Shown piece by piece: positions 44,217-53,200 of a stretch of DNA of 63,059 nt. A model generated the notes under the pieces. It saw only the letters and a list, made by a program, of their open reading frames with translations, did not search any database and had not been told where the DNA came from. The number at the start of each line of letters is the position of its first letter. The stretch's first letter is position 1. The stretch spans positions 1 to 63,059 of the forward strand of contig NZ_PIOD01000030.1 of assembly GCF_003369565.1 (NCBI RefSeq), read 5' to 3'. This stretch comes from Oceanobacillus chungangensis (lineage in GTDB: Bacteria; Bacillota; Bacilli; Bacillales; Amphibacillaceae). Position numbers and translations under genes: made by a program.

Positions 44217-44990
44217 TTGAGCAACGATAAACAAAATTCAAATAAAACACCTAATGTTCAAGTAATTTCTCGTGCTGCCAAAATTCTTAGAACTCTTAGA
44301 AACCACCCTAAAGGATTAAGCCTATCGCAGATTGCGAAAGAAGTGGGCTTAGCACGATCAACGGTTCAAAGAATTGTTAATACCTTAGAACAGGAAAATT
44401 TTGTCGCACAAGCTTCATCTAACGGAGGTATCCGTTTAGGTCCTGAGATTGCGATGCTTGCTGCCGCTGTACATAGTGATTTAAGAGAAGAAATTAGACC
44501 ACATTTAATACAACTATCTAATGAAGTAAATGAAACAGTCGATCTTTCTGTTTTAGATAATGGAAAGGTGCTGTTTGTTGATCAAATTATCGCTGCACAT
44601 CCATTACAAGCGACTTCAGAGCCCGGTGCAGCTTTTCCATTACATTGCACGGCAAACGGAAAGGCCATACTAGCCTCTTTGCCATTGAATGAAGTTGAGA
44701 AGCTGCTACCTGAGCAATTAACACGGTTCAATGATAAAACAATTACGCATCGTGATGAATTGTTAAAGGAATTAGAAGTGATTCGTAAAGAAGGGGTCGC
44801 TTTTGCTCAGGAAGAGCATATTCATGGAATCTGTGCGGTAGGCGCAGTTGTTTATGATAGTTTGGGAAATCTAAGTGCTGTCTCAATACCACTGCCTTCT
44901 ACTCGTTTTTATGGTAATGAAGAAAAACTAGCAGCAGCCATTCTCAACACCTGCAAAAATATCAACCAACACTATAAAACAATAAAGTAA
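44217..44990 (+). CDS. IclR family transcriptional regulator
   Basis: A 257-residue regulator with N-terminal winged helix (about 15-75, KGLSLSQIAKEVGLARSTVQRIVNTLE) and an IclR effector domain (about 90-250, with LHCTANGKAILASLP and the HGICAVGAVVYD segment). TTG start at 44217 with AAGGAG 9 bases upstream. Divergent from the Gfo/Idh/MocA gene, the likely target. Confidence 0.9.
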   Translation: MSNDKQNSNKTPNVQVISRAAKILRTLRNHPKGLSLSQIAKEVGLARSTVQRIVNTLEQENFVAQASSNGGIRLGPEIAMLAAAVHSDLREEIRPHLIQLSNEVNETVDLSVLDNGKVLFVDQIIAAHPLQATSEPGAAFPLHCTANGKAILASLPLNEVEKLLPEQLTRFNDKTITHRDELLKELEVIRKEGVAFAQEEHIHGICAVGAVVYDSLGNLSAVSIPLPSTRFYGNEEKLAAAILNTCKNINQHYKTIK

Positions 44991-45002
44991 ACCTTCATTA
45001 AG

Positions 45003-45210
45003 TGGGGAGTCATAGCCATGTAGCTTCACAAATGAAGCAATTCTTTGATTTGCAAGGCGGTATATGGGCTTCTGGAAAAACAGTAAATAAAGTGGTTAGT
45101 GCATGGCATCTGCACAAAACCTGCATGGTGGTGAAGAAGCAACCATTGAAGGTGCTTATGACACAGAAGTTTATAACCTACACACCAACGACTGGCGGAG
45201 AAAAAGTTAA
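45003..45210 (+). pseudogene. Remnant of a flavodoxin-like NAD(P)H:quinone oxidoreductase (WrbA type)
   Basis: Frame 1 reads GSHSHVASQMKQFFDLQGG and IWASGKTVNKVVSA; a frameshift near 45103 continues with MASAQNLHGGEEATIEGAYD and ends NDWRRKS at 45210. In WrbA proteins these parts are adjacent (MASQMKQFLD...GGLWA...). Both ends are missing and no start or ribosome site exists. Confidence 0.65.
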
Positions 45211-45283
45211 ATCAAAAATGGGTAACAGAATACGAACTATCACCAGTCGAATAGTATCATTAGTAAAATAAATCATGTAACGA

Positions 45284-45319
45284 TAATCCCTTATTTAATA
45301 AAGTGAGGGATTTTTTTTA
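45284..45319 (+). terminator. Terminator
   Basis: AATCCCTTA...TGAGGGATT stem followed by seven further T. Confidence 0.8.
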
Positions 45320-45476
45320 ATAAAGAATATTACGATTGGTAGTTTAAATTGAACTGAAGGGCGCTTTAACACCATTATGAGATCTTCATTATGGTGATCT
45401 TTTTTACAAGGGGCAGGATTTTATATTAAATATGCCGAATGTTTAACGAGCTCATAAATTTAAAGGGGTGTTATTA

Positions 45477-45830
45477 TTGGACAATCCAATCTTAAAACAA
45501 ATCGGAACAGTATTTTTTCCAGTAAGCAACATAGAAAAAGCGAGAGATTGGTACTGCGATATTTTAGGGGTAAAAGCAGATGGAAAAATTCAGTTTGGTC
45601 ATCTTTACGTTATACCTATGGGAGGTACAGGGATTGTCTTAGATAGCAAGATTTATTCAGAGGATAGATTATTTAAAACACCAGCATTCCACTTAAATGC
45701 TAAAAACATCGAGGAAGCATTTCGTTTTATGAGTAATAAAGGCGTTAATTTGATTACAGAAATAGAACATAACCATTATTTTAATTTCAAAGACCCGGAT
45801 GGAAATATCTTAATGATTTGCGAATGTTAA
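45477..45830 (+). CDS. Glyoxalase-fold (VOC) family protein
   Basis: A 117-residue single-domain VOC protein: FFPVSNIEKARDWYCDILGV, PAFHLNAKNIEEAF and NFKDPDGNILMICEC. TTG 45477 has AGGGG 9 bases upstream; GTG 45468 lies too close. A second VOC gene, now broken, follows 54 bases downstream. Function unknown. Confidence 0.8.
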   Translation: MDNPILKQIGTVFFPVSNIEKARDWYCDILGVKADGKIQFGHLYVIPMGGTGIVLDSKIYSEDRLFKTPAFHLNAKNIEEAFRFMSNKGVNLITEIEHNHYFNFKDPDGNILMICEC

Positions 45831-45884
45831 TTTTAAGCTAACGTAAAGTAAGGGAGTCATCAGAAGAAAAAGGAGTTCCTGATA

Positions 45885-46343
45885 ATGATTAAAGGTATCT
45901 TTGGAACTCATATTAATGTAAGTAATTATCAAAAATCAGCAGCATTTTATGAAAAGCTTCTAAACATTCTCCCGTTATTTGAGGATTCTAGAAGAAAGTC
46001 AAAATTCTACTGGGTTGGAAAGCCTGGAGAATCTATGCTGGGTATTAGAGAAAATTATCCAAGCTCTTTAATCCAACGACAACACTTTGCATTTAAAGTC
46101 GATCTAGAGGATATTTCTTCAGCAAGAGAGTATTTATCCGAATTAGGAATAGAAACAACAAACTTTATTAATGATAGTTCTGAAAATTTATTAGTGTTTC
46201 CTTTTATGCCTGCTGTATCTATCTAATTTAAAAATGCTGATGGGCACTCAATTGAATTTCTAGCCATGCTAAATGACACTCCGAAACCTGAACTAGATAT
46301 GATGACGTTGCAAGAGTGGGAGGAATTACACGGAAGAGGCTAA
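45885..46343 (+). pseudogene. VOC family gene interrupted by one in-frame stop
   Basis: ATG 45885 with AAGGAG upstream; reads IFGTHINVSNYQKSAAFYEK and on to AVSI, then TAA (46224-46226), then in the same frame FKNADGHSIEFLAMLNDTPK to TAA 46343. The second part is the expected end of a VOC domain (VSI-x-FKNADGHSIEF), so one Tyr-type codon has become a stop; full length would be 152 residues. Confidence 0.8.
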
Positions 46344-46352
46344 CGAAATAAT

Positions 46353-46384
46353 TCCTTATTAAGCTAATTGATGCAATACTTTGG
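46353..46384 (+). repeat. Cassette-border palindrome 12 (distant copy)
   Basis: CCTTATTAAGCTAATTGATG followed by CAATACTTTGG, 9 bases after the stop of the broken VOC gene, the same position relative to a gene as in the 37-40 kb array. Confidence 0.6.
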
Positions 46385-46456
46385 ATATTAAATCCTTCAT
46401 CTGATTGCAAAATTTCCCAAAATAAAACATCCATACAGATGATATTTGGATGATAA

Positions 46457-46849
46457 ATGGATGGTGTGGGGATGGCTGAGACAGAGAAAGTTACAGTTAA
46501 TATGAATGTCGTTGATTTAGGAAAAGTAGATTTATTAGTTGAGCAAGGCTTTTATCCAAATCGTACTGATTTTATTAAGACTTCAATTCGTAATCAATTG
46601 ACTTCACACTCTAGTGTTATTGAAAATGTTATTACAGTAAAATCATATGAAATAGGAATATACTATTACGATCGTAAAACACTCGAACAAGTCTTAGAGC
46701 AAAATAAATTATTAGACATCAAAGTAGTAGGGATGTTGGTTCTAAAAGATGATGTTGACGTAGAACTAGCAAGGAAGACTATAAAATCAATAAAGGTTTT
46801 AGGCGTGTTTAGAGCAAGTCACGAATTAAAAATAGCTTTAAAAAAGTAA
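46457..46849 (+). CDS. Ribbon-helix-helix (CopG-type) regulator-like protein
   Basis: Up to 130 residues. The N-terminal part (EKVTVNMNVVDLGKVDLLVE then QGFYPNRTDFIKTSIRNQL) fits a ribbon-helix-helix DNA-binding fold with the beta strand and two helices; residues 55-130 may bind ligand or mediate oligomers. Start uncertain: ATG 46457 has GGATGA close by and ATG 46472 has GTGGGG directly adjacent. Stands alone; target unknown. Confidence 0.7.
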   Translation: MDGVGMAETEKVTVNMNVVDLGKVDLLVEQGFYPNRTDFIKTSIRNQLTSHSSVIENVITVKSYEIGIYYYDRKTLEQVLEQNKLLDIKVVGMLVLKDDVDVELARKTIKSIKVLGVFRASHELKIALKK

Positions 46850-46961
46850 TTATTTTATAAAAGTGTCAGCCAGAAAGAATTTGGGTTTGCTTGATACTGA
46901 TAATTTCTAGTGAAATATTCACAAAATCTTGCAATACTTAATACAGGTGCTCCAGTGAAAG

Positions 46962-47010
46962 AAAAAACCTATCCTTCATACCTAATAAATTGGAAGAAGG
47001 ATAGGTTTTG
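46962..47010 (-). terminator. Terminator of nupG
   Basis: AAACCTATCCTTC / GAAGGATAGGTTT stem; on the minus strand ends GGTTTTTTC. Confidence 0.85.
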
Positions 47011-47081
47011 TTTAAGTTTAGTTAACCTTACTGCTCACACTCCAGCATATTGCTCTTTAGTGCGACTTCAATTCTCATTTC

Positions 47082-48275
47082 TTAGACAAACATACCTACA
47101 AAAATAGCTGTAATAAAGCTTGCCATAGTACCAGCGATAATGGCTTTAAAGCTCATAGATGCAATTAATTTTTTCTTTGTTGGCGCTAAGGAACCAAGAC
47201 CTACTATTAATTGTCCAATAGAAGAAAGGTTCGCGAAGTTACATAATGCAACAGTTAAGATTGCAACTGTTTCTGGTCTTAGCATCTCTTGGATTTTGAG
47301 TACCTCCTGGAATGCAATCAGTTCATTCGCTGAAAGCTTTGTTCCGATAATGGATGCAGCACGGAAAGCATCTTCAATCGGAATTCCAACAAGTAAAGCA
47401 AAAGGAAAGAAAACATAACCAAATATCGTAGCTAGATTTGTTCCGAAGATGCCTAGTAAACCGTCTACGAGAGCTAATAAACTGATGAACGCAATAAGCA
47501 AACCACCAATATTAGCAGCAAGCTTTACTCCGCTTACAGCCCCTTCAGAAACGGCTTCAAAAATGTTCGTATGTCCTGCATCTTCCATTTCGACATCTTC
47601 ATTTGTTAAAGATTCTTCCGTTTCAGGTTCCATGATTTTAGACATTACAATAGCGACAAAAGGTACAGAGAAAACAGAAATAAGCAAATACTTAATATCA
47701 ATACCCATTTGAGCATAAGACAATAGAATCGCACCACTTGCTGAAGCGGTACCCCCAACCATTACAGTGAATAATTCCGAACGTGTAAGTTTTGCCAGGT
47801 AAGGCTTAATGAGTAATGGAGATTCTACCACTCCTAACATCGTATTGGCAACTGTATTAAAAGATTCAACACGAGTGGTACCGAACACTTTACCAACAAC
47901 CCAACCGAGAATACGTACAACGAAAGGGATGATTCGTAAATAATACAAGGCTGACACTAATGCTGAGATAAAAATAATAACGGATAAGACCTGAATCGCG
48001 AAAACAAATCCAACATTCGTTCCTTCTGCAAAGAACCCGCCAAAAAGGAATTCAATGCCTGCTTGGCTATAATTAAGAACATTTTGCACACCCCCGGCAG
48101 CACTTGTAAGAATAAAGCGGCCAAGGGGAACATTGAGCATAAAGTAAACGAAAAGTCCTTCTAATACTACACCTATTATAATCGTACGCCATTTGATGGC
48201 TTTTTTATTTTTGCTTAGAAGCCAAGCTATAAATAGTAAACCCACAAGGGATAACAAACCAAATAAAATATCCAT
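47082..48275 (-). CDS. nupG: Purine nucleoside transporter, NupC/NupG family
   Basis: A 397-residue concentrative nucleoside transporter with the three-part Pfam layout (PF01773, PF07670, PF07662): N-terminal hairpin, gate domain with GVVESPLLIKPYLAKLTRSELF and TASASGAILLSY, and C-terminal GALCNFANLSSIGQ-like segment (ALCNFANLSSIGQLIVGLG). Its guanine riboswitch leader points to purine nucleosides as in B. subtilis nupG (yxjA). GGAGGT before the ATG. Confidence 0.9.
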   Translation of the reverse strand: MDILFGLLSLVGLLFIAWLLSKNKKAIKWRTIIIGVVLEGLFVYFMLNVPLGRFILTSAAGGVQNVLNYSQAGIEFLFGGFFAEGTNVGFVFAIQVLSVIIFISALVSALYYLRIIPFVVRILGWVVGKVFGTTRVESFNTVANTMLGVVESPLLIKPYLAKLTRSELFTVMVGGTASASGAILLSYAQMGIDIKYLLISVFSVPFVAIVMSKIMEPETEESLTNEDVEMEDAGHTNIFEAVSEGAVSGVKLAANIGGLLIAFISLLALVDGLLGIFGTNLATIFGYVFFPFALLVGIPIEDAFRAASIIGTKLSANELIAFQEVLKIQEMLRPETVAILTVALCNFANLSSIGQLIVGLGSLAPTKKKLIASMSFKAIIAGTMASFITAIFVGMFV

Positions 48276-48348
48276 AATAACCTCCTGATAATAGTTTCAG
48301 TTTCATAGACCCTTACCATCGTCAGAAGTCTGACCTACCTCATGAACG

Positions 48349-48393
48349 AAAAAAGTGCATCCTCTCCATCTATAAAGAAAGAAGAGAATGCAC
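48349..48393 (-). terminator. Riboswitch expression-platform terminator of nupG
   Basis: On the minus strand GTGCATTCTCT / GAGAGGATGCAC followed by six T, between aptamer and nupG. Confidence 0.88.
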
Positions 48394-48421
48394 CAAGGTT
48401 CACGAGTGGCGTTCTAACTTT

Positions 48422-48492
48422 CCTCATAGTCCGGCATTTTACGGCTGCCAGGTAGAAACTTATGGACCATATTTCCATAGATATATAAGGAT
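48422..48492 (-). ncRNA. Guanine-type purine riboswitch
   Basis: Minus strand: P2 CTATGGA/TCCATAA-type arms around AATATGG, the GTTTCTACC joining element, P3 TGGCA/TGCCGG with CCGTAAAA loop, and GGACTATG closing with C at the specificity position. Followed by a terminator and nupG. The stretch 48493-48957 shows AT-rich sequence without other recognisable features. Confidence 0.93.
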
Positions 48493-48957
48493 CGTATGAA
48501 GTTTATTTTTGAATTTTAACAGAGCTTTTCCGAATATACAATAGGTGAATAAAAAGTGATAAAAAACTAAATTTTTTCAATCCTTTTCTATTTCATAGAA
48601 AGTAGATAGATTACGATAACATGAGACCTTCGTAACAGCCATTATTTGAGGCTTAAACTATCAATCACGTTAAAATTACCTCTGAAAAAATAATAAAAAT
48701 TTACCCATAAATTGGAAGGGTTAATCATCTAGTTTTCTATTTGATTATTGAATAATAATTGTTTTTAAGATTGTAAATATATCATTAATTATTCGATTAA
48801 GTGATGAATTTTTAGTTGTTTCTATGATAATATCTCTTTGTTGGTAGAAACAAGCTACATAAGTGAGAACCCAGCAATATAAAAGATGTTGTTAATCTTG
48901 GCGCAGAAAGACGCCTTTCATTAAAAACGTTTTTGTATTGGCTGGTTCATAATGTGA

Positions 48958-49869
48958 ATGGATAGGGGGAAGAGAGTTATATTAATCAAGAGTTTAAGCA
49001 AAGTAGGTTTAATTAACAGTATATTGATAGTAATCGTTTTATTTTTGTGGATAAGTGTTTATTTTATTCATGGTTTAATGGGTGCCTATGCTTGGGCTTT
49101 ACTCAAGATGATTTTACCCATCATAGGATTCCTTGGAGTTCTATTGAATATGATTCTGTTTATTATTAGTGTAGTAAAAAAGAAAAGGAACAATAAATTA
49201 TGGGTGAATTTTATTGTAAATTTGGTATTAATATTTCCCATACTAATGACGATGAATATTATCCGTCTGGCTTATCCGAATGAGATAGACGGTGTTGAAC
49301 CTTCCATTACAGTAGAATTTCCCTTCGCTGAAGAAACAGTTGTCGGTTGGGGTGGGGATACTGTCGAAAATAATTTAATCCATGTAATATGGCCATCGGA
49401 GAGATGGGCATACGATTTTGTCATGGAACCCTTTGATACAGGCAGTAAAAATAACGAGGATTATGGGATTTGGAATAAAGAGGTTTATTCTTCGGTTTCG
49501 GGTGTTGTTATTGCTGCTTACGACGATGAAAAAGATATAGATCCAGTTTCTGAAGAATTTATATCATTAGAAGGTAACCATGTCTACATTAAAATTGACG
49601 AAACGGGTACTTACCTTTTGCTCAATCATTTAAATGAAGGTAGTGTAACTGTAAAGGAAGGGGATCGAGTAAACCCAGGAGATGTAATTGGACGTGTAGG
49701 AAACAGTGGATCAACGTCAGAGCCACATTTGCATATTCATCATCAAAGACAGGACCCTACAAAAGTTCCACACCCTATTTTGGCAGAAGGGCTTCCCTTA
49801 TATTTTGAAGGGATTGATGGAGAGGCTATGCCGAAAAAAGGAGAAGTTGTATTACCTAGTATCCAATAG
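48958..49869 (+). CDS. M23 family metallopeptidase with N-terminal membrane domain
   Basis: A 303-residue protein with three N-terminal membrane segments (about 18-35, 42-65, 78-98) and a C-terminal LytM/peptidase M23 domain (about 140-285) carrying RWAYDFVM (first motif without the usual His), LLLNHLNEG and the zinc ligand pair HLHIH. It may cleave peptidoglycan peptides or be a non-classical member. ATG 48958 lacks a ribosome site; GGGGGAAGAG lies inside the frame but no start codon follows at normal distance, so the true N-terminus is uncertain. Confidence 0.8.
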   Translation: MDRGKRVILIKSLSKVGLINSILIVIVLFLWISVYFIHGLMGAYAWALLKMILPIIGFLGVLLNMILFIISVVKKKRNNKLWVNFIVNLVLIFPILMTMNIIRLAYPNEIDGVEPSITVEFPFAEETVVGWGGDTVENNLIHVIWPSERWAYDFVMEPFDTGSKNNEDYGIWNKEVYSSVSGVVIAAYDDEKDIDPVSEEFISLEGNHVYIKIDETGTYLLLNHLNEGSVTVKEGDRVNPGDVIGRVGNSGSTSEPHLHIHHQRQDPTKVPHPILAEGLPLYFEGIDGEAMPKKGEVVLPSIQ

Positions 49870-50071
49870 GTTAATGTCGTTAATTAGATCAAAATTTGCG
49901 CATCGAAGGAATTTTCTAGTTCAGGTATTAGCATTTAACGGAATATGGCCTTTTATAACATTGTTGAAAGTTATCATGGAACGTTTGAAAAAATGTACGA
50001 ATTTTAGCATCAACAGTCCAGTGAGCAAAGATTTGTTCATAAAATCAAAGATGCACCTTTATACATACACC

Positions 50072-50099
50072 TTCTATATATAGGAATATTATGTATAAT
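50072..50099 (+). promoter_or_regulatory. Possible promoter of the yiaA-like gene
   Basis: TTCTAT and TATAAT separated by 16 bp, 70 bp before the gene. The remainder of 49870-50169 shows no gene. Confidence 0.3.
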
Positions 50100-50169
50100 G
50101 AAAATATAAAAGGGATATATATTTTACCTGCTGCATAATTTTAATTAGAAAAAGGATGGGGGAAATCCA

Positions 50170-50643
50170 ATGTCTAATGATCACGAGGCTTTATTAGATA
50201 AGGGAAGAGAAGATGATCCAAAGGTAGAATTTGAAAGAAAAGAGGGAGAACCGACTGCAGCTTTCAAAGGAGCTTCCTGGGCTGCTTTATTGATAGGGGT
50301 AGCAGCTTATCTTATTGGTTTGTTTAACGCAACAACAATGGAACTGAACGAAAAAGGCTATTATTTTGCAGTGTTAATTTTCGGGCTTTATTCTGCGGTA
50401 TCCTTACAAAAAGCTGTAAGAGATAAAGATGAGGGCATCCCAGTAACAAATATTTATTTCGGCATTAGCTGGATTGCACTGATAATATCTATTTTATTAA
50501 TTGCCATCGGTTTATACAATGCAGGAAGTATTATTTTAAGTGAAAAAGGATTTTATGCGATGGCATTTGTTCTTAGTATTTTCGCTGCAGTAACGGTTCA
50601 AAAGAATATTAGAGATACGCAGAGAGCGAGAGAAAGAGACTAA
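50170..50643 (+). CDS. YiaA/YiaB family inner membrane protein
   Basis: A 157-residue protein with two copies of the YiaAB two-helix domain (PF05360): [20 protein letters not shown] ... [10 protein letters not shown] and [20 protein letters not shown] ... [10 protein letters not shown], each ending in a QK.(I/V)RD-type segment. Four membrane helices. GGGGGAAATCC before the ATG. Function of the family unknown. Confidence 0.85.
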   Translation: MSNDHEALLDKGREDDPKVEFERKEGEPTAAFKGASWAALLIGVAAYLIGLFNATTMELNEKGYYFAVLIFGLYSAVSLQKAVRDKDEGIPVTNIYFGISWIALIISILLIAIGLYNAGSIILSEKGFYAMAFVLSIFAAVTVQKNIRDTQRARERD

Positions 50644-50735
50644 CGTATTATCTGCTAATAATTTTCTATTTTGTTATTATCGGGCCAAATTGTGCAGCAA
50701 CTTACAATATTAATTTTTTGTTTTAGAGAACGAAC

Positions 50736-50969
50736 ATGGAAGTTTTTGCAGAATATTTAGCGCAAAATGACAACCCGCAACATCGGGAGCGAATGGAAGA
50801 AGTTTTGGTTAGGGTGACTAAGAAATTTCCGAATTTAGAGCCAAAAATTGCGTGGAATTAGCCTATGTTTACTGTCCATAGCACAAATTTTATTGGCTTT
50901 AGTATAGCAAAACATCATTTAGCTACTTCGTCTGAAAGGGCAGAAATGAGAGTATTATATTTTCGATAA
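50736..50969 (+). pseudogene. Broken DUF1801 (YdhG/Fra-like) gene
   Basis: ATG 50736 reads [20 protein letters not shown] and [13 protein letters not shown], then TAG (50859-50861), then in frame PMFTVHSTNFIGFSIAKHHL and stops at 50969. In DUF1801 iron-chaperone-like proteins this is IAWNQPMFT, so CAG became TAG. The C-terminal third is also missing. Confidence 0.7.
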
Positions 50970-51039
50970 GGCCAGACTGTTCAACTTTTTGGTGGAAATT
51001 AGAAGGTCGAGTTACTTGAGGATACGTTCACAAATTTTT

Positions 51040-51083
51040 TACCCATTTGCTTATAGTTAAATTAAGCGAATGGGTATTTTTGT
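51040..51083 (+). terminator. Terminator
   Basis: TACCCATTTGCTT / AAGCGAATGGGTA stem followed by TTTTTG. Confidence 0.85.
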
Positions 51084-51187
51084 ATGCTAGGCATGCATTA
51101 GGTTTTTGAATATGTACTTTTGATGGCAATTATTTTAAAGGAATTGTAAAGAATTAGTAAAATATAATTTATAGTACCTTGCAATGA

Positions 51188-51243
51188 ACAGTACTGTATG
51201 ATATATTTTTTATAAAGGTACCTAATAAATATCAGTACTGTTT
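51188..51243. promoter_or_regulatory. Paired palindromes upstream of padR-DUF1700-DUF4097
   Basis: ACAGTACTGT at 51188-51197 and a second CAGTACTG at 51233-51240, with GGTACC between. Likely operators for the PadR regulator just downstream; inference from symmetry and position. Confidence 0.5.
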
Positions 51244-51287
51244 AATAAATAATAGTGATTTACTAAGAAAAGAGGTGTGATTCAACA

Positions 51288-51611
51288 GTGAACGTGCAAT
51301 TTAAAAAAGGTGTACTAGAATTATGTGTTCTCGTATTGCTGGATAAGCAGGATCGTTACGGTTATGAACTGGTGCAAAAGATATCTGAACAGATTGATGT
51401 ATCTGAGGGATCTGCATATCCACTATTAAGACGATTAACAAAAGAAGGGTACTTCACGACGTATCTAAAAGAATCAACGGAAGGACCACCAAGGAAGTAT
51501 TATAAGTTAGCAGACAGCGGAAGAACATATCTTCATGAACTGCTTCAGGAGTGGAAAGAATTCTCAAATGGAGTAAATCAATTGATAAAGGAAGGTGTAA
51601 AGGATGACTAA
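51288..51611 (+). CDS. PadR family transcriptional regulator
   Basis: A 107-residue winged-helix PadR protein: KKGVLELCVLVLLDKQDRYGYELVQKIS, SEGSAYPLLRRLTKEGYFTTYL and PRKYYKLADSGRTYL. GTG 51288, with AGAGGTG about 11 bases upstream. Overlaps the DUF1700 gene by 8 bases. Such PadR-HAAS-DUF4097 operons are common in Firmicutes and linked to envelope or antibiotic stress. Confidence 0.9.
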   Translation: MNVQFKKGVLELCVLVLLDKQDRYGYELVQKISEQIDVSEGSAYPLLRRLTKEGYFTTYLKESTEGPPRKYYKLADSGRTYLHELLQEWKEFSNGVNQLIKEGVKDD

Positions 51612-52164
51612 AAAGCAATTTATTAGTAAATTAAACGCATCTCTGAAGAGACTGCCATACGAGGAAAGGCAGGATATTATACAAGATATTGAAGAGTATT
51701 TTGTGATTGGATCAGAAGAAGGAAAGTCTGAAGAACAAGTAGCCACTTCACTTGGCTCACCCGAACAAATTGCGAAAGAGCTGGTAGCAGCTTATCGTGT
51801 TGAAAAGGTTGAAGAAACTACTTCAACAGGGAATATTATCCGTGCAGTATGGGCTGTTATTGGATTAGGTTTTTTTAATCTTGTTATTGTATTAGGGCCA
51901 TTCGTTGCTTTAGCAGGAGTAATTATTGCCGGTTGGCTAATGGGAATTTCATTTGTTGCTTCACCAATTTTCGTATTACTAAATGTAGCAATACACCCGC
52001 AAATATTTGAGATTTTTGACTTGTTCTTTTCAATCGGTCTCGCTGGGATTGGTTTATTTATTGCAATCGGAATGTTTTTTGCAACTCGTGCAATAAAAAA
52101 TGGATTTGTCCGTTACTTAAAATACACTATAGGAATTGTGAAAGGTGGCTTAAAACATGCTTAG
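51604..52164 (+). CDS. DUF1700 (HAAS) domain membrane protein
   Basis: A 186-residue protein with an N-terminal HAAS helical domain (about 1-62: KKQFISKLNASLKRLPYEER ... DIEEYFVIGSEEGKSEE) and four membrane segments (about 82-110, 115-140, 145-165). GGAAGGTG before the ATG; overlaps both neighbours. Probably partners the DUF4097 protein. Confidence 0.9.
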   Translation: MTKKQFISKLNASLKRLPYEERQDIIQDIEEYFVIGSEEGKSEEQVATSLGSPEQIAKELVAAYRVEKVEETTSTGNIIRAVWAVIGLGFFNLVIVLGPFVALAGVIIAGWLMGISFVASPIFVLLNVAIHPQIFEIFDLFFSIGLAGIGLFIAIGMFFATRAIKNGFVRYLKYTIGIVKGGLKHA

Positions 52165-52960
52165 TATTAAAAAAATGTCTATTGTTGCTTTAGTTCTTTT
52201 ATTAGTTGGTGTGACTGGGAGCCTTTTAACAGTAAATGCAAAGATACAATCAGAGCCGATTGAAGAAGAAAGAATCATTCAGGATGAGAATTTTACCAAC
52301 ATTGATATTAAAGTGGATAACGCTGAAGTAGAAATTATCCCCGCAGGTAATCAGGCGGCAAAAGTTGAGTTAACAGGTGGAGATAAAAAGAGTAGAGCGT
52401 ATACCTTCGATGTTGGTGTTCAGGAAAATACACTCGCTGTTCATTTAAATGAAAAAAATCTTAAATTCTATAACTTTGACTTTTTGGATTCAGCTTTAGC
52501 TTTAAAAGTCTATGTACCTGAAAAAATGTATGACTCATTGCGGATAGTGGCTGCCAATGGGAATGTGAAAGCAGAAGAAATAGAGGTAGCAGCTGCAACA
52601 GTAGAAACGATTAATGGAACAATTGATTTAAATGATTTGGAAACCGCTACACTTAATGTCAGTTCTGGAAATGGAAAAATTCTTCTCCAAAACATTGAGG
52701 GGGATATTTTAGGGAATGTAATTAATGGGAAAATCACTTTTGTAACAGATCATTTAGATCGCAACATTGATTTTGAAAATTTGAACGGTAAAATCGAAAT
52801 TCAGACTTTAAAAGAACCAACAAATTCTACTATAAATGTAGATGTCGCCTATGGAAAAGTTAATATATTTGGCGATTCGTCAAGAAATGCTTTATTTGGA
52901 AAAGGGGAAAACTTGATAAAACTATCTACACTAAATGGGGGAATTACTGTAACGAAGTAA
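52157..52960 (+). CDS. DUF4097 beta-strand repeat protein (putative adhesin-like)
   Basis: A 267-residue protein with an N-terminal signal anchor (about 7-25) and a beta-helical domain (about 45-265) of repeated short strands such as ATVETINGTIDLNDLETATL and GKIEIQTL. AAAGGTGGC before the ATG. Third gene of the PadR-HAAS-DUF4097 operon; located outside the membrane by prediction. Confidence 0.88.
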   Translation: MLSIKKMSIVALVLLLVGVTGSLLTVNAKIQSEPIEEERIIQDENFTNIDIKVDNAEVEIIPAGNQAAKVELTGGDKKSRAYTFDVGVQENTLAVHLNEKNLKFYNFDFLDSALALKVYVPEKMYDSLRIVAANGNVKAEEIEVAAATVETINGTIDLNDLETATLNVSSGNGKILLQNIEGDILGNVINGKITFVTDHLDRNIDFENLNGKIEIQTLKEPTNSTINVDVAYGKVNIFGDSSRNALFGKGENLIKLSTLNGGITVTK

Positions 52961-53059
52961 ATATTAGTAGATAATTTTTAACGTACGTATGTATGGAAAC
53001 AGAGTTATAAAGTGACTAAACTGTTTTATAAAATCCTGGATAGTAAATTGAAAGGAAGA

Positions 53060-53099
53060 AGTCCATTTTGATCAATCTTTTTCAGAATGGATTTTTTGC
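53060..53099 (+). terminator. Terminator of the PadR-DUF4097 operon
   Basis: GTCCATTTTG / CAGAATGGA stem followed by six T. Confidence 0.75.
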
Positions 53100-53152
53100 T
53101 TACCACAAAACAAATTGTTTTCAGCAAATTTGTATGATATATTGCAAGTATC

Positions 53153-53176
53153 ACTTATTAAAGTGATTTAATAAGT
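53153..53176. promoter_or_regulatory. Operator candidate of the ROK regulator
   Basis: Inverted repeat ACTTATTAA-AGTGA-TTTAATAAGT, 25 bp before the ROK start. The half-site TTTAATAAGT recurs twice upstream of the MFS gene. Confidence 0.6.
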
Positions 53177-53200
53177 CTAACTTAGTAGGTGGTGACGTTT

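Noticed and set aside
46910-47107. 65-codon plus-strand frame
   Set aside because: Runs through the nupG terminator hairpin; no ribosome site.
48840-48880. Fifth copy of the MITE-like repeat
   Set aside because: Only CTACATAAGTG matches; no inverted ends or internal hairpin.
49706-50083. 125-codon frame overlapping the M23 gene
   Set aside because: Mostly antisense-frame translation of the M23 domain, Lys/Phe-rich tail, no ribosome site.
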